From: Kryptolebias marmoratus | Taxonomy: Eukaryota > Chordata > Actinopteri > Cyprinodontiformes > Rivulidae | NCBI RefSeq assembly: GCF_001649575.2 | Contig: NC_051451.1 | Span: 17,689,606-17,753,605, forward strand | Length of the DNA stretch: 64,000 nt | Direction: 5' to 3' | Shown here: piece after piece, positions 1-13,125 of the stretch | How positions within the stretch are numbered: position 1 is the first letter of the stretch | Layout of the letters: every line of letters starts with the position of its first letter | The notes under the pieces: generated by a model | What the model saw: only the letters and a program-made list of their open reading frames with translations | The model's database searches: none | What the model was told of the DNA's origin: nothing | Program-made: the position numbers and the translations under genes

Positions 1-2265
1 CGCCGTCGTGTAAACGAGGCCACGTGGCAGGATGCCGGTCAGAGGGGCTTTCTCAGGGTCTGTCAGGCGACTTGTTTTGTCAGTAACATCCTTTTTTTTT
101 TTTACAGATGTGAGTGCACAGCCGCATACGGTGCACCCTGTCAGGATTTATTTATTCTGTCTTAACTGAGTTCTCCTCTTTTGGCACTCCTGTCTGAATC
201 ATCAGTCTTAAAGATTTGTTGGTATTTATTATGCAATATCACTACGAGAGAAATTTATGGAAACTATGCACTGCATAGAATCTACTTTGTGTAAATAAAC
301 TCACATGCGAGAGAAGTAATATTGCAGCCACTGTGTATTGATGTCAAAGGCTAGTTTTATATTTTGTGCATAACATTATATGACCACTTAAATGGGTCGT
401 TCATGGGCGTATTTTTGAGAGTGACAACTGAATATTTGCGATGAGGGGTTAGTTGCATGGACAACTTTCTGGTGTACTGTAATGGCTTAAAATTGATCTG
501 TGGAATAAATTAACCCTTTGACTGAATTTTATTTGTTGACTTGTATACCTTTTATTTAAAATATGTTTTAGTGTATTTTTTTTGCATTTATAACCCTTTC
601 TCTAAAGTTTTAAGTCACTGAAGCATGAGAAATCAAGCCACCTGAAATATATATGCAGAGAGCATAAAATTCCTTAAAGCAGAGTTAAATATTCTTGTTT
701 ATTCACACTATTTGGTTTCTGGAAATTAAGATTACAGGACAAAATTGATGTAAACTCCAAGAAATACCTACATAAAGAGATAAGTAAAATAACTTAAGCT
801 TTTGAAGTAAACATTAAGAGGAAATTAGAATTTGACATCATGCCAAATAGTTGCTAAAACATCTATTTATTTATTCCAAATCATGTTAAGTTCCTGGTCC
901 TATTAGTTGGTTGTAACAGTGGTCTGAATTGTGATAGTAATTGGTATAATTGCTCAGATTTTTTTTGCAACAAAATAAAATAAAGTCCTCATTATTTCGG
1001 TTTTGAGAATGAGTCCAAACCAGAGGTGGGCATCATTCTGTTTCTACTGGACCTCATTCAGCCAATTAAAACAATTAAAGGGTCACTGGGAAGCTTGAAC
1101 TTTAGTTTGCAGGCGGTACAATGATTCATAGAGACGATTCAGAGTTGCATGTGAGGAAAAGGAACAGGAGATTGCAGAAACAGAATCTGCCCACTTTTCT
1201 GATTTCATCACTTGAAGAACAAAACTGGTTAATCTGGAACATATTACAACATTGCATGGAGTAAAAAGCCTTTTTTTATAGTAAATGCATAAACTCAGTA
1301 ACATAGCTAGCAAACACTTGATCTTAAACAAATTTTAATTTTAAATTAAGACAGAAAAGCCTTATAAGCCTACAAAAATCCAAAAGTGGTGTTCCTATCA
1401 TTTTGGGGGGAGTTGACAGTTCTTCAAGGATTACGCTGTTGGGGTACTGCTTTTCAACACACGATGACACTTTCAAATTAAAATAAAAAGCACTGAACCT
1501 ATTTCCGCCATCCAGAGGACACGTGATTCAGTTTCTGTTTGAGCTGTTTGTTAGTTGTCACCAATCAATATGAAGTTTATTGTGACGTTTGACAACCTTC
1601 ATCCGAAAAAAAAACTCAAACCAAAGCATATTTTTAAATGAAAGGAACGTGTTTTTAACTGTGAGCTGCTGAGTACCATTAAGAAATATTCGTCAGCTGT
1701 TTTTTGACAACTGGCATTTAACGATGGAGAACACTAATGAATGTTAAATTGTTTCTCAGAAGAAGGAAAAAAGAATCCACCTGTTCATGCTAAGCTCCCT
1801 TTTGTCACCAGATGGAGACATTGAGCGAGACGTGCTGTGTTTGTCTCCAGATATCGCTCTGCCACACCCACCTGCTCCACAGACAGCTCCACAGACAGCC
1901 ACGCTCCAGGGCGGTTAAATATCAGTGCAGGGGATTTATGCACATCCTTAAATAACACTGTCAAAGCCGTATGGTTTGACAGTTATTTCATAAGCGCAAA
2001 CAAACCAAACTACTCCATATATATTTTTTTTATCCCACATATTTTGCAGTCTCAGCTCCTCTGAACCCCAACAGTCACATGTTGTTTTTATTAAAAGGCC
2101 TCCTGAGTGCACCGTGGCACGGTTTCATTCAGGCTGATGATGAAACCTTTCATGCCCTGAGATGATTAATGGCTTCCACACTGAAAAGCACATTAAACCA
2201 GAACAACTGATGTCTTCTCTTTGTCATTGTGCTTTAGTTTCAGATTAAGGACAGAAATAAAATAA

Positions 2266-2268
<3 letters not shown>

Positions 2269-2302
<34 letters not shown>
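2269..2302. repeat. (TA)n microsatellite
   Basis: About 16 uninterrupted AT/TA units lie just after an AAAATAAAATAA stretch. This is simple-sequence DNA and the hydrophobic Tyr-Ile frame it creates on the minus strand is not a gene. Confidence 0.95.
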
Positions 2303-2303
<1 letters not shown>

Positions 2304-3741
2304 GTGGGAACATCGGCAACAAAATGGGGACTTCAGATTTTCCAGGCTGTCCCCTTGTCTTTGCGGAAAAGCCCTTAGCTTTTAAAGTACAGCCAACTGA
2401 AGCCTGAAGCGTCAGCAGTTGTGTGGAGTTATTTGTCATTTCAGGTTAGCCAGTTGTAACTCTATTAACCAAAGGCTACGCTTTACTGTAGTCCTGTATC
2501 ATGATAAACTGCTGCTGCTGCGAGGAAACAATGTGCTGTCCACTTCTGCTGCAAAGTGAGGAGTTTCTGTTGGGTTTTGCTCAGTCATGTACTGTGTGCG
2601 TGACAGATTTAATTATTCACAAAAAGAAATATTAATGTAGCAGATAGATGAGGATAAGGAAGGGTGATAACCTTTCTTTAACTTACCACATATTAAGTTC
2701 CACATATAAAGCAGGGGCACCAGATCAGAGTGACCAAACAACAGACTGATTATATCTCTTAGAAACTCCCTATTATTATCAGATATCATCAGCTGAAGCT
2801 GAATTCATGAATCACAGGGAAACTCTTTATCATAATATTTACACAGAGTAAGGAGGAAACTTAATTTTGTCTTTGAGGTTTTAATACAAAAATAAAACTA
2901 AATCAAGAAACTGGAATCGACAAAAATAATTAAGGTGACACAACACAAATAAGACTAACTCTAATAGTTTAGGGAATATTCTTCTGAGTAATGACTAGTT
3001 AGTAACTACTTTGAATGAGGATTTGGTGATGTTGGTGAGGAAGCAGCTGATACAGCAGGAGTCGGGAGACGTGCAAACTACAGCAATTCTTTCTGATCAG
3101 TATGAAAAGTTTTTTCTTAACCTAAATTTCTCTTTACAGTTTTCTCTTTCTTTATCTTTTGTCTGCAGGACTTAAAAAGACACTGAGTAAAAAAAAAAAA
3201 AAGAAAGTTGTTATTTTCAGGTTACAAAATACAATGAAGACAAAACGAGCTGAAGAAGATCTTCACACGACGAACTACAACGAACTGACTGCAAAACACA
3301 CTGACTGGCAGCCACCCACCAAGGCTTTCTCCTCAGTTCAGGGACATTCAGATTGCTGGGGGAGTTGAAAGACCTTGGGGTGAGCAGAGAAGGCTTTATT
3401 TCACTCTGTCCAAAGGTTCTTTTACTCATAACTGAACACAGTCTTCCTGTAAGACAAGAGAAAAGGTTTGTTAAAACACTTGAATAATTTCCCATATTGA
3501 CTATTTGCACACAAGTAATGATCAATAATCATTTATCATAGTTCAACAGGTTTCATAATCAAACATATTTCATTTTAACAATAACTCTTGCTTTTCTTCA
3601 CAAGCCTTAGGAAAGCATGTAAACAATCTGTGAATAACCAATTAGAGGTCCACAAGTGTACACACGTGTCCCAAAACAATCAAGATTCACTGAAGGTCAG
3701 AGGTCATTAAAAAAGGTGCTTATTCATGTTACACTGATTAT

Positions 3742-3743
<2 letters not shown>

Positions 3744-3780
<37 letters not shown>
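3744..3780. repeat. (TAA)n microsatellite
   Basis: About 12 uninterrupted TAA units in AT-rich noncoding DNA. A shorter ATT run occurs nearby at about 4027-4043. Confidence 0.95.
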
Positions 3781-3781
<1 letters not shown>

Positions 3782-4781
3782 GTTGCTTTCACGTCTTTCA
3801 TGCGTGAAACAGTCAGTTTTTGAGGCTGGAAGATGTGTTGTTCCCCTGACATCTTGGAAAGGAGTTTTAGATGATCATTTTACCCAGAAATTTCTAAACT
3901 TGAATAACATTCACCAGGCCACTTGCACTGTACTGGTTCACTTGAATGCAATTAAAACAAACAATAAGGCTTATCCAAAGGATTTATTGTTTCGAACTAT
4001 TATAGAATGATTTTTTTTGTGTACAATTATTATTATTATTATTACCACACCTGGTACGTTTAAAAGTTGGGTGTAGCCAGGGAGGTCCTTGCTTCAAAGC
4101 ATTTAAAAATTAAAGGCCTGTTCTTTGAAGGACTGCATATCGAATGCCACCTCGTATGGCAAAGTTTTAAACTGAGATCATCTTATGTTGATGCACAAAC
4201 ACACACACAGACACAACAAACTCATGATCTCCTTCCTTTGCCTTTTTGGCAGTGGGTGACAAACATTTCTGTAAAAGCATCAACTTCTTTCAGTTCTTTG
4301 TAATTTCTTTCCTCTTTACAATCTAATTTTGAACAACTGATGCATAATTTGAAGTCAAAAAAACAAAAATTGAACTTCGATAATAATAAATGTTTGCTGA
4401 TTTATGACGGCTTAACTATCGTATATTCAGCGTTTAGAACAGAGGAAGGCTCACAGGTTCCGAACAAAGATAACAAAGGTCACCCACAACACTAACCTTA
4501 AAAAAGCAGAAAATAAAAACAAAATTCTCCTCTATAAACAGCTAATCCATTATTAATGTCATTTTCGTTTCGTTTAACAGCTTTAATTTTTAGGTATCTT
4601 GCTGAAAAGTGTACCATTCATGCAGGGAATGCAGTTTTCCCCCATCAGTTGTATTATTTAGTGTTCTCTATGACTGAATTGTTTGCTGATGCATTGCTGC
4701 TGGCATGCGTGCATCACTTCAAACGCCCGGAGGTCATCACCAGCTCCAGCACCGTGTCCGCTATATTCCCTCACCAGCTCT

Positions 4782-4827
4782 GTTGCCATGGTGAGCGCAT
4801 GTCGTTTTCTGCGGTTGCTATGGGGAC
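4782..4827. promoter_or_regulatory. pair of RFX-type X-boxes
   Basis: Two X-box-like sequences lie 32 bases apart: GTTGCCATGGTGAG at 4782-4795 and GTTGCTATGGGGAC at 4814-4827. The vertebrate RFX consensus is close to GTTGCCATGGCAAC. The second is a nearly full site and the first is a strong left half with a weaker right half. They sit in a locally GC-richer patch (about 4690-4880), unlike the AT-rich surroundings, which suggests an enhancer or cryptic promoter. The 169-codon open frame spanning the patch has no recognisable domain. The motif match is seen directly; binding is inferred. Confidence 0.45.
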
Positions 4828-5275
4828 TTTGTATTACAGCCTACTGCCTGCTCTCATCATGTTTCTGCATGATCATTTATATGCCTCTTGTACACTGATG
4901 ATTTTTATTTTATTTTTTTTAAAAACATTACCAGTACAGGAGACTGCCCTCAGGGATTGCCTTTCTGCCGAAACGTGCCCCATTAAATCTGTTGCTGTTT
5001 CAAATGACATATCAAAACATAGGAATGTCTTTCTCTCTGTGACTTTGCATGTTTTTATTGCCTAAAAAACAATCCCCCCCCCAGATGAATAAGTGTCATT
5101 TAGAGCCATAAAGGCCCAGTAGTGAATTCACAGCTGTGAAAAGCAAGAATGCTCGATGCCTCCTACTGCTACTCGTAAAAGTCAAGCTTTTTCTCATTGA
5201 GATAATGACATCATTTATTTCCCTGATTCACTTTAACAATTGCAGTCTATTTTTTATTTTCTCACACTGGGTGTT

Positions 5276-5460
5276 GTGCCATTGCAAGTGCGTTTCCACG
5301 TGCACGCATGAGTCACAACGTGCCTCGTGCGGGGCTGTTTGCAGGACGCAGAGCAGGCCGCCGCAGATGTTTTCGTCGAGACATTTTTTGCAAGAACTTC
5401 GGAGTTACTGGAGCGCGACGCCGCACCTGCCCTCGGGCCGGTGAGGAGTCTGGCGTTTCA
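5276..5460 (+). promoter_or_regulatory. small CpG-rich patch with E-box and AP-1-like motifs; possible exon
   Basis: Roughly nineteen CpG dinucleotides crowd into about 185 bases, whereas neighbouring DNA has almost none. The patch begins with a CACGTG E-box (5297-5302) and an AP-1-like TGAGTCA (5309-5315). Inside it, an acceptor-like CTGTTTGCAG ends at 5344 and a donor-like GTGAGG starts at 5441. They bracket 96 bases (5345-5440) that are open in phase 0 and would encode 32 residues, starting DAEQAAADVFVETFF. There is no ATG in that frame; an in-frame TGA lies at 5309. I recognise no family. It may be an unmethylated regulatory island, a cassette exon of an upstream-starting transcript, or coincidence. 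Confidence 0.3.
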
Positions 5461-5682
5461 TTTCCAAAGTGTGCTGACTCCTGTAAGCCACTTGTGATCT
5501 GTTTAGTCTGAGCTTGCTCCTGTTACATCAAAGGGGAAGCAATGTTCTTTAATCATTAGGGCTTGGCCAAGTTCACTCTAGGATCTGTGGCTTGGTTAAA
5601 CCTGTTTTTGTGTTCCAGTTGTGATGACAGTTTGGGAACGTCTCTCTCCTTTTATCTTGCGGCTGTCTTATTTTATTATCGC

Positions 5683-6398
5683 CCACGGCTGAAAGGCGAA
5701 TGTGGACGATGATGTTTTTTTTTGTTTTACGTGTTTGTGTTTTTTGTGTGCGTGCCTGTCTGTTACCAAAACATCTCATTCGTTAACTGACAAATTAATG
5801 AAACTTGCAGTTAATAATTAGATGTACATCTACAACTGATTACCTTTTGGAGTCAACCTGATTAAAGATGGCCGCCACAGCCATCTGACCTTAAAATACA
5901 TAGATAGCTCTAACTCTAAATGTACAAATATTGACCTAGGATTTAATGTGGTAGTAGCTTGGATTGAGTCCCAACAGATTGCATTTTTTTTTTACAATTT
6001 TGCTATTGGCAATTCACATTCAACTCTGTCTGTATGTTAGCGAAATATCTCAACCACTGGACAGATTTTAATGAAAATTTTAGGGAAAAAGAAACATTGA
6101 CTGTCTTTACAACTGGTTGACTTTCCAATTCAAGATGGCCGCCACAGCCAATTAACCAGTTAAACTCAAGAATAGCTATAGCTCAGTCAGTGTTGAACAC
6201 ATTATGCTAAAACTTGGTGTGGTAGTAGCTGAGAGTCATTCACAGCACATACTTCCCACAGCATTGCAGGAGATTGTGCATAATGTTATTTTCAAAAATG
6301 GCTACAGTTCAGTCATTTCTCAACATGAAGAGAAAATTCTGTCACGAAAGGAGCGGGGCCGGTATTTATTCCTTCAGGAAATGCTAAGCCTTTAATTC
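5683..6398 (+). repeat. dispersed repeat family R1, copy A (two head-to-tail units)
   Basis: Two related units lie head to tail, from about 5750 and from about 6021. Each has a TGTTAGCAAAATATCTC-like start, then a GATTTTAATGAAA block, a block containing AAGATGGCCGCCACAGCC and a block containing GGTGTGGTAGTAGCTGAGAG. The second unit ends near TTCCTTCAGGAAATGCTAAGCC. Related copies occur at 12.85, 19.0, 40.4 and 55.3 kb in this window, which establishes it as an interspersed family. I recall similar sequence as common in percomorph fish, but I cannot name the family. It encodes nothing recognisable and is probably a non-autonomous element. Confidence 0.8.
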
Positions 6399-9300
6399 TG
6401 CATGTTGATATCTCTCAGAAGATCTGCGCAGACACACAGTGCCTAAAATTAGTCACTAGAAATTCACAATTTCATGAACTGCTCAGCTGGAGTGCTGACA
6501 TTTGAGATTGCAGATTTTTGTGGAATCCGTCACCGACTCCAGGTTTTTTTTTTTTTTGGTTTTTAATTTCGGTCCAATAACTCTAAGATCATCACAAGAG
6601 ACCGTGAACAGCCACTGAGCTGGCGCTGTGCTTGTCCTTGTCTATACAAATTTTAAAAAGCTTTGGAAGCTGTTGTTCTTCCACTACTAAGACTACACCG
6701 ACAGTCTTTTGATGTTTCAACAAAAATGGGAAGATGAGAAAAGCTTAAAGGTCGTGTCAGGAAAAAAAAAAGAAGGGTTTTATAGACAAGAAAAGAGAAT
6801 AAAGCTTGTCTGTCTGAAAGGAACATCATCTGAAAGTTATGAGATTTCTTTGAGGCTTTTATCCTCTCTCGGTGTTCCTTTCACTTCATTTCCTGTTGGG
6901 CTGCACTGATGAAAATCTGATACACCACGGATACTCTCAGTGAAATTTACAAGCGAGGAATACTGACAGCAACTGAGCCCCATAGCCTTCTTCTTCACTT
7001 TAAAACTAGAACCTGCTCTTTCCTTTGGGCCAGCGAAGCACTCTGTACACTCCCAGGAATCCCTCTGTATCCTCTGACCTTTAATAAGGTTCAACTCTTC
7101 TGTAATTGTACACACTCAAGGTATGGCATGAGCACATGCCTTATGAGCGTGGAGCGTTTATTTTTATGCATCTGTATGCATGTCTGTGCCTATAAATGTG
7201 ACGCACACAGAGTCCCCATTGAGATCTCCAGTTAAGGTGAAGGTGTTAAGCCGCTGAAAGTTTTCTATTCTGCTGCTTGTCTATGTGAACTCTGCACACT
7301 TACAAACGCTCCAGCAGATCCATTACATCCGCTCCAAAACCGACTTTGCTAAACACTTCCGACATTGTCTTGACTGTGGAAGCGTCCAGCTGTTGGTCCA
7401 TTTATCACGGAGGCTTTGAGCTGATTCTGGCTGTCTTTCTGCACCACTGACAAACAGCAAAGAGATGTTTCCTTGACTCAACAGCTATTAGGGAGGCCTT
7501 TTTCAGCAGACTGGTCTTCTTTTTACACTCGCCTGTTCCTGCTTGTGGGTTTTTGTGCTCCATTAGTCTAAGAAGTTTGCATTGACCATCCTGTTTTAGT
7601 CTTTGCAGCCTGCCAGCACACTTCTGCAGACACCTTTTTTTATTTTCTCCCCCAAAATGCAGTGATGTCAAATAGCCAAATCACACACGGTAAGGGCGTG
7701 GGACAACTAGAATCACAGGTAATTAATAAAGTCAAAAATCTGTCTAAAGCTTTGATCAGGACTATAACAGATTATCGTATGACTATAGAAGATGTTGGGA
7801 TGTGCATTTAGTTTTACCTTTGCTGACCAAATCTTTTCACAAGGATAAAATTATGCATCAACAGGACTTAAGATATTGAAATGCTTTTAAAACCACAAAA
7901 GCAACACTTTGGAAAAGCTCCATATCATCAATACATTCATTATAAAAACTACAAAAGCAACAACAAAAAATAAACACAAGAAACATACATTAAACCAGAC
8001 TACTGTAATCCAAAGGGTAACAACTTTATTTCTAAAATAAAAAATAATTTATTACATATTCAGTGCTCATTCATGCTTATAGCACATGTACCACTTATCT
8101 AATATGAACAAGAACGTTGGTCTGTGGAGAAAATAACCATAACAGAACTACATTGAACCAAGTACTGTACTTGAGTACAGTTTTATGCTTCAACTACACA
8201 ATACTGAATTTCAGAAAAACTCTTTGCTTGAAAAATATAAATATAAGATTTTTCTCCCATTGTGATTAAAATAACATTTTGGAATATGACACATGGTTTA
8301 ATTTTTCTTTTATCGTCAAGTCAAAACATTTTGGTTTAACTTCTGAACAAAGATATAAGATAAGAGATTTTTTTTCAGTGCAAGTCTTTTAATTGAGAAT
8401 TTTCCACATCTGGATCACAACATATTAGTAAAGTTTCCTAACACTCTTTATATTTGGCCGCAAACCAAACTACTGGATGGACTAAAGATTTGACCAAATA
8501 AACAAAGTTTGAGGGATCATAAAATGAGTTAAATTCACATCTTAGGAGCAATTCCTCTGGCAGATTTAAAGATGATTTAAAAGGTTTGCAGATCCAAGTA
8601 TGTCTGTGTTCCTGTTTTAGAACTGAGATGTTGCATGGTTGTTAGAACAACAAAACAGGATGAGTCAAATTTATTTGAATGTCCAAACTATTTCCAGCTT
8701 CTCTCATGGGGAAACTAACAAAACCAAGTAAGGAATTACTTTGGGCTAATTAGAACTCTGTAATATATATTTTGTGAGAAAGAGTACAAATATATTTTAA
8801 AAATCTATTATTTGTCCAAATGGACAATCATGCCAGTAAAACTGAAGAAAAAATATTTCCATGATAAAATCTGTAGAATCATGTCTGTTTGAATGAATGA
8901 TTTACACAGGAAATTCGATGTGTGTTAAATTAAAATGTGTTTATAAATTAACAATGAGCTAATCTAGGTCCACATTGAAGTGTTATTCATTGGTTTTGGG
9001 TGATTAAAAGTACAACTGTTGCTAAAAATATATTCACGCCAAGAAAAATGTTCTCACCTTCGGTGTTTTTCTGTTTCTGCTTCTTTTTTCCACATCTGCA
9101 TTCAGGTGTGCTCCTACACTTTGATCACTTCACTGTTGGGAATAAGATACCAGAGAGCTCTCAGCCTTCTTTCAGTCATGTTTAAACACAAAGAGACCCC
9201 TCCCACTCCCTTTTTAGTGTGTGCTGATTCACAACGGTCTGGAGCCAGCCGGCTCTGGAAGCCTGTCTCCATGGAGACAAGGGTGGGAAGAAGAGTGATG

Positions 9301-12300
9301 ATGTTGCTGGCAGAACAGCGGTCCTGAGTAAACCACGAGTTTCACTGTGTCTTTATATGGATGTGCGGTTTCACATGAGACAAACAGAGAAACAGATTAG
9401 GGTTATTTTCCCAGTTGAAATCATGGTTGTTTTGGTCGTCTGGCTCTTCAGGCGAGGTGGATTTCGAGGATGTGACCAGCCAGATCTGAGCAGAAAGGCA
9501 AACAGCTTGTGTTTATGAGCACAACATTGATTGACGGTACAGGTTGTGGCAAGCAAAGAATGATGAATTATGTGTGATATGCATAATGTCAGATATTCAG
9601 ATTATAGACAGCAACACGAGGAGCAGCGACATTTCCCAAATGACTCTCAAACTGATATGTCAAAATAAAGCCTTGACCACATTTTAAATCCTTTTGACAA
9701 CAGCTGGCTTACAGGTGAAAAATATCTGAAACCAGCAATAAGTCCCCAGCAGAGCTTTTATGTTTAGAGCAACAAAACAGGAACACAAATAGAAAACCCA
9801 TATTAAAGGTCTGTATTACTGCAATTTCCAGAGGCAGCTTTCATTTAAAGGCTTAGTGGAATGGGGAAATATGTTATTAGGAGTAAAATGAAGATTTTTG
9901 AATGTTTTAAAAGTTATTTCTCTCCTGAAATCCTCTCTGTTTATCACTTTGAATCTTAAATACCACAATTTGGTGAATGCAGACCAAACAGAACTGATCG
10001 AAGTGATGACAATAATGCATTCGAACAAGGCTTTGACACCTAAAACACTGTTTTGTTGACCTACTGCCAACCTGCCTCATTAGATTTAAGCTGAAAGCTT
10101 TGACTCCATGACAGTGGAGAGGTGTAAATGCCAATTTTGCAGTGGGTGGAGGTGGAAAGTGAGGGGGAGAGGTTAGTCATTGTTTGGGATGAGGCATGCT
10201 TATTTATGAGATGTGTAAAGATTTTTATTATAAGTGGCACAGAAGTTGAAATGTAATTGTCATCCTCATAGTCAAAGGTTAAACAGAAAACATGAGATGT
10301 AATATTTATCCGTCAATGTTCTGAAAAAATGACTTAATTGATGTAGTTTAAACTCCTCTTTCAGATTTGTTTCTGTTCTGCTGGTCCAAAAGAAAAAATA
10401 GAAAAAAAGGTAAACTTACACTTTTCTACATACACTGACAGAAAAACAACCATGACTTGTCAAATATGAACTAAACTAATACTTCCAGGATTTAATTAAG
10501 ACTATGTATTGTGCAAAAACACAATATCTGGATGTTATTTCAGTTCTGTAGGAGACATATGTAACTATAAAAACAAACAAAGCAGAACACACTTTATATG
10601 GTGGCTTGCCAGCAGAATTCACATATAAAACAAAACAACAACACAATTAACCTCGGCCTTGCATCCTTTTGTCACTTGAATACATATAAATTAATTGAGA
10701 CAAAATCAATGCAAGAGATTTAAAGACTGCACATTAAAGAGAGATGATAAAACCATAAAAATGACAGTAACAGACAAACTTGGTCCCTTTGGACTTGAAC
10801 TTTTTTAACTTTACCAAGCCAGGCGCGCTGTGAGCCTGCCATGTGGGACAGGATGTCTGTCATTCGGGTGACTTGGCAAGCAGCTTTCTGCCTTTTTTCC
10901 TTGAGTTTATGAGAAGTGTGTCAACAGGTAAGAAGTATGCAAATGTCTGCTGCCAAACAGAAAAAGAAAAAATGTCCGCAGGCTAGTTGCAGTTGCAGTT
11001 TCTCTGTATAATAAACGAAGCAGACATCAAAAGCTGCGAGTTCGACTTGATTACCCTACGGTGAATCACATTTGGATTGAAGAATCAGCCGTTTAAGTCA
11101 GCTAAAGTTTAGTGCCGCAAGTTCCTATACTTCTAGCTCTAAACTGAATCAGTCTGTACATTTTCAACACATTTCAAAAAAGGTATAAAATGTCCAAGAA
11201 TGCTTTTGTCGCAGACATTCACGTGAGACACTCTAACTTGTGAAAGCATGAAAACCCTCAGGCTCTCAGGCAGTCTGGGCTGTAACACTGCTTTTTTTTT
11301 CTTGTTTTGACAGGTCATATCTTAAAGCCCACATACATAAAATAGCAGCAACTCATATTTATAAAAGACTAAAACAATTTGAAGAACTTTGCGACACAAT
11401 TGTACAACCTACCTTTAAGCCTATTTGCATGGCAACTTATCTAATAGTCCTCTAATAGTTACAGGTGATCACTTCATTCATAATGTGTGTTTACAAACAA
11501 AAATAAGCTGATAAGGAAAGTCTGACACTGAAATCTGTGTTGTGTGATAATGTACAGAGTCTTCATGTGAGATCATCAGTAATCTTTACATCCATTGATG
11601 ATCATTACTTGTGAGTGAGAAGCTAACATGCTTCAACTACTCTGGTATTTTGCTTTAAAAATAAATTGATGTCTACAGGGTGCAAATTATAGAGTGACAA
11701 TTGGAGCGTGGGTTGACGTTTTTCATGTGACGGCAATACTTTCCAATATAAGAGCTTCTGACTAAAGATGTGCAGTTATTCCATGGGTTTCTTGTTTTAA
11801 CATGCCTGCCATCCCACCTCCACTGTAGGTATAGATTCCAAAAAAGTACATTCAATTCACCAGTTCACAGAAAAATCTCTGCGATCAAATGTCACAAACA
11901 AAACAGGCCTTCAGCATGCAAGAGCAGATGTTCCACAGTATTCCCCATCAAAACATCAGTATCAACATGCTTATTTGGGAACCTTTTTCCATATTCCTCA
12001 TAGGTCTGTTCCTCTTTGTGATTCATTTTTCCATCAGCAGGTAAATAATTTCTGATGTGGCTGCCTCTCATTGTTTGGCAGAGGGATGTGCAGCACAAAG
12101 AAACCATTTGCAAAAGAACGGCCCCAAAAAAAAAGAAAAAAGAAAAAAAAAGGGAAAAGCAGAATAAATGAGGATGATGTTAACCAGGGCAACAATGACT
12201 GACATTTTGAGCTGGATAGATAACAGAGCTCTGGCAGAATCAGACTTTTCAACAAATCACCAGATTTAGGATGTATTGATACCATAAAAGAGCTTTGGGA

Positions 12301-12849
12301 CTAAACGAATAACATTTAATTGGTAGAAAACAAAGCCAGTCTTACAGTATAGTTTCCAAACAAGGTTATTTTAAACATAAATTCATTATTAAAAGCATTT
12401 GAGTCAGATAGAGACAAAGTTCTGTATTCTGCTTTCATTACGAGACATATGTTATGTTCCTCTCACAACAGCATTGCTTTCACTCGCTCTGTCCTCACAA
12501 GACACAAACAGCTCTCTCGGTCTGGTTCTGCATCTTCTGGGAACGCAATCCTGACCTTAATGGCCATTTAAGCAGCTAAATGTGATTTCATGCTGTTTCA
12601 AACAACTTTGAGCCAATACATGGTAATGGTACTGTGTGCTGAGTCACAGGAATAGTTACAATTCCCAGCAGAGGACCATAGAATCTATATGCTCTCTCAT
12701 TAAATCCTTCCATCGCACAGCTGTTATAGTTAAAGGGAACAAACAGGCTGCAAACCATCATCGATTGTCAGCCTTGCTTACAACCCGAACTGTGATTATT
12801 TGTAGAGAGGCCGACATTGTCTGTAATACTGCCGTTAATCATTATTTGT
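6399..12849. other. AT-rich noncoding DNA, no gene recognised
   Basis: I see no coding exon here. The stretch is mostly AT-rich unique-looking sequence with scattered homopolymers (T-run near 6543, A-runs near 12125). A 14-base palindrome at 9265-9278 is listed separately. The open frames of 60-90 codons overlap on several strands and show no domain, so they are treated as chance. Confidence 0.6.
9265..9278. promoter_or_regulatory. perfect 14-bp palindrome, X-box-like
   Basis: GTCTCCATGGAGAC is a perfect inverted repeat with the CCATGG core and the outer GT...AC of RFX-type X-boxes. The inner bases differ from the best consensus (TC/GA in place of TG/CA), so it is a weaker candidate than the sites at 24136 and 29158. 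Confidence 0.35.
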
Positions 12850-13125
12850 TTACACCAAAAAAATCACTAACTTTGTCAGATTCACCGATATTAAGCTAAA
12901 TTTTGATTTGGTAGTAGATGAAAGTCGTCCTCATTTCATGCTTTGAGAGATTCCTCTAGATAAAGCAACATGGCACGGGATTGTGTATCATATCATTTAC
13001 AAGGTTTGACTAAAATAACTATAATATCATTCCTTCTCAGCATAAGAGGATTTTCGTTTGAAACTTTGGTATAAAAGGCAGCGGATGATATCCACTTCAT
13101 CAAGGAATGCAAGGCCTTTATTTAT
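12850..13125 (+). repeat. dispersed repeat family R1, copy B (3' half only)
   Basis: Only the 3' half of the family is present. It shows the TTAAGCTAAATTTTGATTTGGTAGTAG-like block, a variable middle and the terminal block ATCAAGGAATGCAAGGCCTTT. The KRAB-free, GGCCGCCACAG-containing 5' half seen in copy A is missing, so this is a 5'-truncated or eroded insertion. Confidence 0.6.

Larger units (their letters stand above)
1..4555. other. noncoding DNA upstream of ank3, no gene recognised
   Basis: No gene is recognised here. The first 90 bases are GC- and CpG-richer than what follows, and a long T tract ending in ACAG at about 107 looks like a splice acceptor. The frames after it close quickly, so a terminal exon of an upstream gene is possible but unsupported. 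The rest is AT-rich and holds a TA microsatellite (2269-2302), a TAA microsatellite (3744-3780) and a short ATT run near 4027. Short open frames in this stretch are at chance length and have no recognisable domain. Confidence 0.6.

Noticed and set aside
1..110. Open readings on both strands in the CpG-richer first 90 bases
   Set aside because: No splice signals fit the minus-strand reading and no family was recognised; too little sequence to call.
4556..5065. 169-codon open frame on the + strand
   Set aside because: It is about the longest frame expected by chance in 64 kb of AT-rich DNA over six frames. No domain is visible, and another long frame of equal length is clearly a shadow of low-complexity DNA.
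5380..5425. CKNF...C reading reminiscent of a somatostatin-type cyclic peptide
   Set aside because: Only four residues agree. There is no signal peptide, no proper dibasic processing site before the peptide, and the rest of the core is wrong.
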